DNA of 38,989 nt from Alphaproteobacteria bacterium. Its GTDB lineage: Bacteria; Pseudomonadota; Alphaproteobacteria; UBA6615. The stretch spans positions 1 to 38,989 of the forward strand of contig JAPUHN010000229.1 of NCBI GenBank assembly GCA_027297685.1, given 5' to 3'. Positions 35,416 to 38,989 of the stretch are shown piece after piece. How positions within the stretch are numbered: position 1 is the first letter of the stretch; every line of letters starts with the position of its first letter. Below the pieces are notes generated by a model. It saw only the letters and a program-made list of their open reading frames with translations, had not been told where the DNA came from and searched no databases. The position numbers and the translations under genes were made by a program.

Positions 35416-35982
35416 TTAGTTCAATCGTGCGCCGGTGGATCGGTCGGCTATAAAAGTGGCGCCAACCTCGGTCAGGATCCAATCGAGAGGCTGGTCGGTT
35501 TCGGCGACAGGCACCTTGTCACGAAGCTGTCCGGCAAAAGCAACCCCAATCGCGACAATGTCACCGCCCCGATCGCTTGCGGCGCGCAACGCCTTGAGGG
35601 TGCGGTCATAGTAACCACCGCCATAGCCGAGCCGGTGGCCTTGCCGGTCGAAGGCCAGCAGGGGCACCAACAGCACCTGTGGCGATACTTCCGGCGCCAC
35701 GGCGGCCGGTTCGGAAATTCCAAACGAGCCCGTCACCACCGGGTCGCCTGGCAACCAGCGGCGAAACACCAACGGTGCATCAGGCGCGATAACCACGGGC
35801 AGTGCTAGCGGGACACCTGCCGCGTCCATTCGGTTCAACAATGGACGGCAATCGATTTCGCTCCCGATCGGCATATAACCGGCAATGATATTGGTGGGCG
35901 TCATCAAGGCGCGAAGCGACGGCGTATTGGCAAACCGCGCGACCAGCCCGGTGGCAGACGCCGCCCCGAGACCCGACTGCAA
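35416..35982 (-). CDS. fau: 5-formyltetrahydrofolate cyclo-ligase (start codon anomalous)
   Basis: This enzyme converts 5-formyl-THF to 5,10-methenyl-THF with ATP. The visible 188 residues include GSEIDCRPLLNRM, LPVVIAPDAPLVFRRW and the ATP- and substrate-binding loop RLGYGGGYYDRTL. The listed start, TTG 35982, is the first conventional one, but it removes the basic N-terminal helix of the family. That helix is encoded just upstream in the same frame (SEKAELRRAARADRDALQS). The frame stays open back to a TGA at 36078-36076 with no ATG, GTG or TTG. An in-frame ATG at 36093 sits five codons before that TGA. An ATC at 36060 has AGGA 5 nt upstream. The true start is unresolved (see findings). It lies immediately downstream of 6S RNA. 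Confidence 0.88.
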   Translation of the reverse strand: MQSGLGAASATGLVARFANTPSLRALMTPTNIIAGYMPIGSEIDCRPLLNRMDAAGVPLALPVVIAPDAPLVFRRWLPGDPVVTGSFGISEPAAVAPEVSPQVLLVPLLAFDRQGHRLGYGGGYYDRTLKALRAASDRGGDIVAIGVAFAGQLRDKVPVAETDQPLDWILTEVGATFIADRSTGARLN

Positions 35983-36106
35983 GGCATCCCTATCGGCCCG
36001 CGCCGCGCGGCGCAGTTCGGCCTTCTCGCTTCGTGTATTAGAATCGGACGTTTGGTCGATAGGGGTCCTGTGCTTTCATCGAGACAGGTTCATGGAACAG
36101 GGTCGG

Positions 36107-36274
36107 GTGGGCGGCCCCGATACAGCCGTCGGCAAGACGAGTCCACCGAGACCTGCTTCAAGCAGGTGGGCGCCATGTGTCCGAGACCTCGATCTCAGCA
36201 GGGACAGCTCCCTATTCGATGATTAAGGTCCCCGGGACAAGATGTACCTAACGCACCGTCCAGAGACCGCCCAC
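36107..36274 (-). ncRNA. ssrS: 6S RNA
   Basis: 6S RNA mimics an open promoter and binds RNA polymerase holoenzyme in stationary phase. The region lies between zapA and the 5-formyl-THF cyclo-ligase gene, the conserved location. A 10-bp closing stem pairs GTGGGCGGTC (36274-36265) with GGCCGCCCAC (36116-36107). The inner strand carries GGGGACCTTAATC and GGGAGCTGTCCC, resembling the 6S consensus as I recall it. A second GACCT/AGGTC pairing brackets the upper stem, and the 3' side of the presumed bubble has a hairpin ACCTGC-TTGAA-GCAGGT (36167-36151). The length of about 168 nt is within the known range. The exact ends are estimated. Confidence 0.85.
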
Positions 36275-36327
36275 AGCCAAAGTAAGTGCCCGTCTCGCCA
36301 ACCGCAAGTAGGGCGCTCTGCGAGAGG

Positions 36328-36636
36328 TTAATCTGCGCTGAGCGAATCGGCCAGATTCTCGATTTGCTCCGCGAGGGCGGTGATTTTACCCGCATAATCG
36401 GAATCGGCGACGCCGCGCACATCGGCCAGTTCCTGGTTTGCGTCGGATAACTCGTCGGCAATGAGCAATCCGGCCATCACCATCAAGCTGGTATCGCCGA
36501 TCTGGCCGACTTCGTCGATCAACGACGTCATCTTGCCATCGAAATAATTCGCTAGATTGGTTAGATGCGATTCCTGGCCATCTTCGCAGGCAACGCGATA
36601 CTGACGGCCGTTGATGGTGATTTCCACTTGCGACAC
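36328..36636 (-). CDS. zapA: Cell division protein ZapA
   Basis: ZapA binds FtsZ and promotes Z-ring bundling. The 102-residue protein begins MSQVEITINGRQYRVACEDGQESHL, the family's N-terminal beta domain. It continues into DTSLMVMAGLLIADELSDANQEL and a C-terminal coiled coil (AGKITALAEQIENLADSLS). The chosen start is the GTG at 36636, with GGGA 6 nt upstream. A GTG four codons earlier has no ribosome-binding site. It is co-oriented with 6S RNA. Confidence 0.92.
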   Translation of the reverse strand: MSQVEITINGRQYRVACEDGQESHLTNLANYFDGKMTSLIDEVGQIGDTSLMVMAGLLIADELSDANQELADVRGVADSDYAGKITALAEQIENLADSLSAD

Positions 36637-36683
36637 TGATTTTCCCACTCGCTAGTTTTAGGTATCGTGCCAGCCGCGCAATA

Positions 36684-36926
36684 TTATTCGGCGAGCATTC
36701 TCTTTACGTTGCCGATTGCTGCATCGAGTCGTTGCGATACTGCAGCGGACGTTTCCTTCAAGTTGGCGAATTCACTGCGGACCGCCGTCATTTCCTGTTC
36801 GAGCCGCGCCCGCTCCGTTTCTGCGGCGACCGCCGTGTCTTGGCCTGCAAGGCGCGTCTGCAGTACCGACTCGAGACGCGATAGCGCTGCATCGAGCCTT
36901 AGGTTTGCATCGTCGACAGCAGACAT
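36684..36926 (-). CDS. Small coiled-coil protein next to zapA (DUF4164-like)
   Basis: This 80-residue, almost entirely helical protein has heptad-rich sequence (LRLDAALSRLESVLQTRL, later RLEQEMTAVRSEFANLKE) and is predicted to form a coiled coil. It has no signal peptide or catalytic motif. The ATG at 36926 has AAGGA 8 nt upstream, which decides it over earlier in-frame ATGs. Small coiled-coil proteins are commonly found upstream of zapA in Alphaproteobacteria, and a role in division-ring assembly is plausible by association only. The DUF4164 label is from memory and unverified. Confidence 0.75.
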   Translation of the reverse strand: MSAVDDANLRLDAALSRLESVLQTRLAGQDTAVAAETERARLEQEMTAVRSEFANLKETSAAVSQRLDAAIGNVKRMLAE

Positions 36927-37238
36927 GGGCATCTTCCTTTGCAGCATGCAATCTAAAAGCGACAGCCGGTTTAGGTCACGCGGTCATTGTCCGGTCTGTT
37001 GCGAACGCCGCGTATTTATCGACCAAACCCATGGTACTTCCGCGCACTTCGAAGGGTCAACCGAACGCATTCAAGGTTTGTGCGTTGGCGCAATAAACTC
37101 CGTGCTGGCAAAACGTGGATAAGCCGCCGACGAATCCGTTGACGGCGACTTGTCAGATGGGCATGTTGCGGCGCTCACCAGTGGCCGTTGCAACTACGTT
37201 TCAGCCACTCTCCGTTATCGAAAGCCTTGTAATCACCC
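36927..37238. promoter_or_regulatory. Divergent intergenic region before transketolase
   Basis: This is about 310 bp between the leftward zapA-side operon and the rightward tkt gene, so it should carry both promoters. A TTGACG (37139-37144) followed 17 bp later by CATGTT (37162-37167) is the only promoter-like pair seen, and it is weak. No gene or terminator is visible. Confidence 0.3.
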
Positions 37239-38989
37239 ATGAGCACCGAGTCACCAACGGGCGCCGTAGCCGTCGGCTTTAATGAGATGGCAAACGCCAT
37301 CCGAGCGCTGGCTATGGATGCGGTCCAGACGGCGAGTTCCGGCCATCCCGGAGCGCCCATGGGCATGGCCGACATCGCCACGGTGTTGTTCACCCGGCAC
37401 CTGAAATTCGATTCCGCCGACCCGCAATGGCCCGACCGCGATCGATTTGTTCTCTCTAACGGTCACGCCTCGATGTTGCTCTATGCCGTCCTCTATTTGA
37501 CCGGCTACAGCGACATGACGATCGACGAAATTAAAAATTTTCGCCAGCTCGGCAGCCGCACCGCCGGCCACCCGGAGTACGGTCACGCGGCCGGAATCGA
37601 AACCACCACGGGGCCGCTCGGCCAAGGCTTGGCGAACGCGGTTGGTATGGCGCTGGCCGAACGCATGATGAACGCGCGCTTCGGCGACGCGCTGGTCGAT
37701 CACTTTACCTACGTGTTCACCGGCGACGGCTGCCTGATGGAAGGCATCAGCCACGAGGCGATATCGCTGGCCGGCCACCTGCAACTGGCACGGCTGATCG
37801 TTTTGTTCGACGACAACAGTATTTCAATCGACGGCGAAACCAGTTTATCGGTATCCGACGACCAGATAGCGCGATTCGCGGCCTGTGGCTGGGACGTCGA
37901 CAGCGTCGATGGTCACGACCCGGAAGCCATCGACCAGGCGATTACCGCCGCCAAGAAAAGCGATCGGCCGTCGCTCATCGCCTGCCGCACGGTGATCGGT
38001 TTTGGCGCTCCCAATAAACAGGGCACCGCCGCCACCCATGGCGCACCGCTCGGCGCCGACGAAATTGCTGCCGCGCGCGAAAAACTCGGCTGGCCTTATC
38101 CGGCGTTCGAAGTGCCCGAGGCGATCCTCGGCCCGTGGCGCGCGGCAGGACAGGCCGGCGGACCTGCACGGCGCGCGTGGCAAAAGAATTTAGCGGCGCT
38201 CGACGACGGGGTCCGCGCGAACTTCGAACAGATTCTTTCAGGCGACCTGCCGGCCGATGTTGTGGCTGCCGTTAACGCGCACAAACGCCAGCTTTCCGCC
38301 GACGCTCCGGCATGGGCAACGCGCAAAGCAAGCCAGGAAGCGCTCGAAATCTTGACCGAACGCGTGCCGGCAATGATCGGCGGCTCGGCGGACCTCACCG
38401 GATCGAACAACACAAAAACCGCCGCGACCGCGCCGCTCTCGGCCGCCGACTATAGCGGACGCTACATTTATTACGGGGTGCGCGAACACGCCATGGCCGC
38501 CGTCATGAATGGCCTCGCGTTGCACGGCGGATTTATGCCCTATGGCGGAACGTTCCTGACGTTCACCGACTACTGCCGTCCCGCGATCCGTCTGGCTGCG
38601 TTGATGGGCCTGCGGGTCGTCTACGTCATGACCCACGATTCGATCGGCCTCGGAGAGGACGGCCCGACTCATCAAGCGGTCGAGCACATCGCCTCCTTGC
38701 GGGCCATTCCCAATTTGAATGTGTTCCGTCCCGCCGACGCAGTGGAGACCGCGGAGTGCTGGCTGTTGGCGCTCGAGAACACCTCCACTCCATCGGTGCT
38801 GGCGCTAACCCGCCAGGGCGTGGCGACAGTGCGCAGCGAACATACCGACGAAAACCTTAGCGCGCGCGGCGCCTATGTGTTGGCCGAAGCCGGCGGGGGC
38901 GGCGGCACCCGGAAGGCAACCATCTTGGCGACCGGTTCGGAGGTCGAAATCGCACTGGCGGCACGCGAATTGTTGCAGGCGGACGGTAT
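37239..38989 (+). CDS. tkt: Transketolase, N-terminal 583 residues (runs off right edge)
   Basis: Transketolase moves two-carbon units between sugar phosphates with thiamine diphosphate, serving the pentose phosphate pathway and, where present, the Calvin cycle. The ATG at 37239 gives [20 protein letters not shown], then [15 protein letters not shown] (catalytic His region), the ThDP-binding [18 protein letters not shown], and the second-domain motifs [15 protein letters not shown] and [15 protein letters not shown]. The frame is open to the window's end, and about 80 C-terminal residues are missing. No strong ribosome-binding site precedes the start. A gapA/pgk/fba cluster often follows tkt in this group but is outside the window. 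Confidence 0.95.
   Translation, partial: MSTESPTGAVAVGFNEMANAIRALAMDAVQTASSGHPGAPMGMADIATVLFTRHLKFDSADPQWPDRDRFVLSNGHASMLLYAVLYLTGYSDMTIDEIKNFRQLGSRTAGHPEYGHAAGIETTTGPLGQGLANAVGMALAERMMNARFGDALVDHFTYVFTGDGCLMEGISHEAISLAGHLQLARLIVLFDDNSISIDGETSLSVSDDQIARFAACGWDVDSVDGHDPEAIDQAITAAKKSDRPSLIACRTVIGFGAPNKQGTAATHGAPLGADEIAAAREKLGWPYPAFEVPEAILGPWRAAGQAGGPARRAWQKNLAALDDGVRANFEQILSGDLPADVVAAVNAHKRQLSADAPAWATRKASQEALEILTERVPAMIGGSADLTGSNNTKTAATAPLSAADYSGRYIYYGVREHAMAAVMNGLALHGGFMPYGGTFLTFTDYCRPAIRLAALMGLRVVYVMTHDSIGLGEDGPTHQAVEHIASLRAIPNLNVFRPADAVETAECWLLALENTSTPSVLALTRQGVATVRSEHTDENLSARGAYVLAEAGGGGGTRKATILATGSEVEIALAARELLQADG

Noticed and set aside
1-38989. CRISPR arrays, tRNA or rRNA genes, prophage or complete insertion sequence
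   Set aside because: No regularly spaced direct repeats, cloverleaf genes, phage structural genes or transposase genes were seen on either strand by eye.

Overview
This window reads as a contiguous piece of an alphaproteobacterial chromosome, most likely from a Rhodospirillales-like lineage. The inference rests on gene families and gene order, because no rRNA or taxonomic marker is present. Supporting points are a serC leader RNA ahead of serC, a 6S RNA between zapA and the 5-formyl-THF cyclo-ligase gene, a DUF1127 protein, the run ruvC-ruvA-ruvB-ybgC-tolQ-tolR-tolA-tolB-pal-cpoB-tilS-ftsH-folP-glmM-thiD, and high-GC codon use. Nearly everything is housekeeping; the one clearly accessory block is at about 11.9-18.0 kb.

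Layout. 1-1524 (-): hisZ followed directly by the 5' part of purA, which runs off the left edge. 1990-3093 (+): an OmpA-type outer-membrane protein with a very strong intrinsic terminator. 3396-3857 (-): a small secreted protein of unknown function. 4017-7930 (-): the serine branch, consisting of a serC leader RNA, serC, serA, and a coupled exported FG-GAP/VCBS-like protein. 8020-9891 (-): an SLC13 permease with RCK_C domains. 9971-10915 (-): two tandem MaoC-like hydratases. 10999-12073 (-): an AraC-HTH/O6-alkylguanine transferase fusion and a DUF1127 protein.

12222-17105 (+): a three-gene unit with overlapping genes. It encodes a HyuA-type ATP-dependent subunit, a HyuB-type subunit carrying an extra C-terminal Cys-rich domain that resembles the acetone carboxylase gamma subunit, and an XRE-cupin regulator. 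A perfect 10-bp inverted repeat just upstream of the first gene is a good candidate operator. A convergent EamA/DMT transporter (17112-17993, -) abuts the regulator. The substrate is unknown. This is the best candidate here for an undescribed system: a self-regulated ATP-dependent carboxylase or hydrolase of the hydantoinase/acetone carboxylase superfamily.

18123-33621 (-): thiD, a 277-bp MITE-like element whose right end overlaps the glmM stop codon, glmM, folP, ftsH, tilS, cpoB, pal, tolB, tolA, tolR, tolQ, ybgC, ruvB, ruvA and ruvC. Together these cover envelope integrity (Tol-Pal-CpoB), peptidoglycan precursor supply (GlmM), Holliday-junction processing (RuvABC), folate and thiamine synthesis, membrane proteolysis and tRNA modification. 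33666-36926 (-): a YebC-family protein, a YmdB-like phosphoesterase, the 5-formyl-THF cyclo-ligase gene (whose start codon is anomalous), 6S RNA, zapA and a small coiled-coil protein. 37239-38989 (+): transketolase, running off the right edge.

I see no tRNA or rRNA gene, CRISPR array, prophage or complete insertion sequence.
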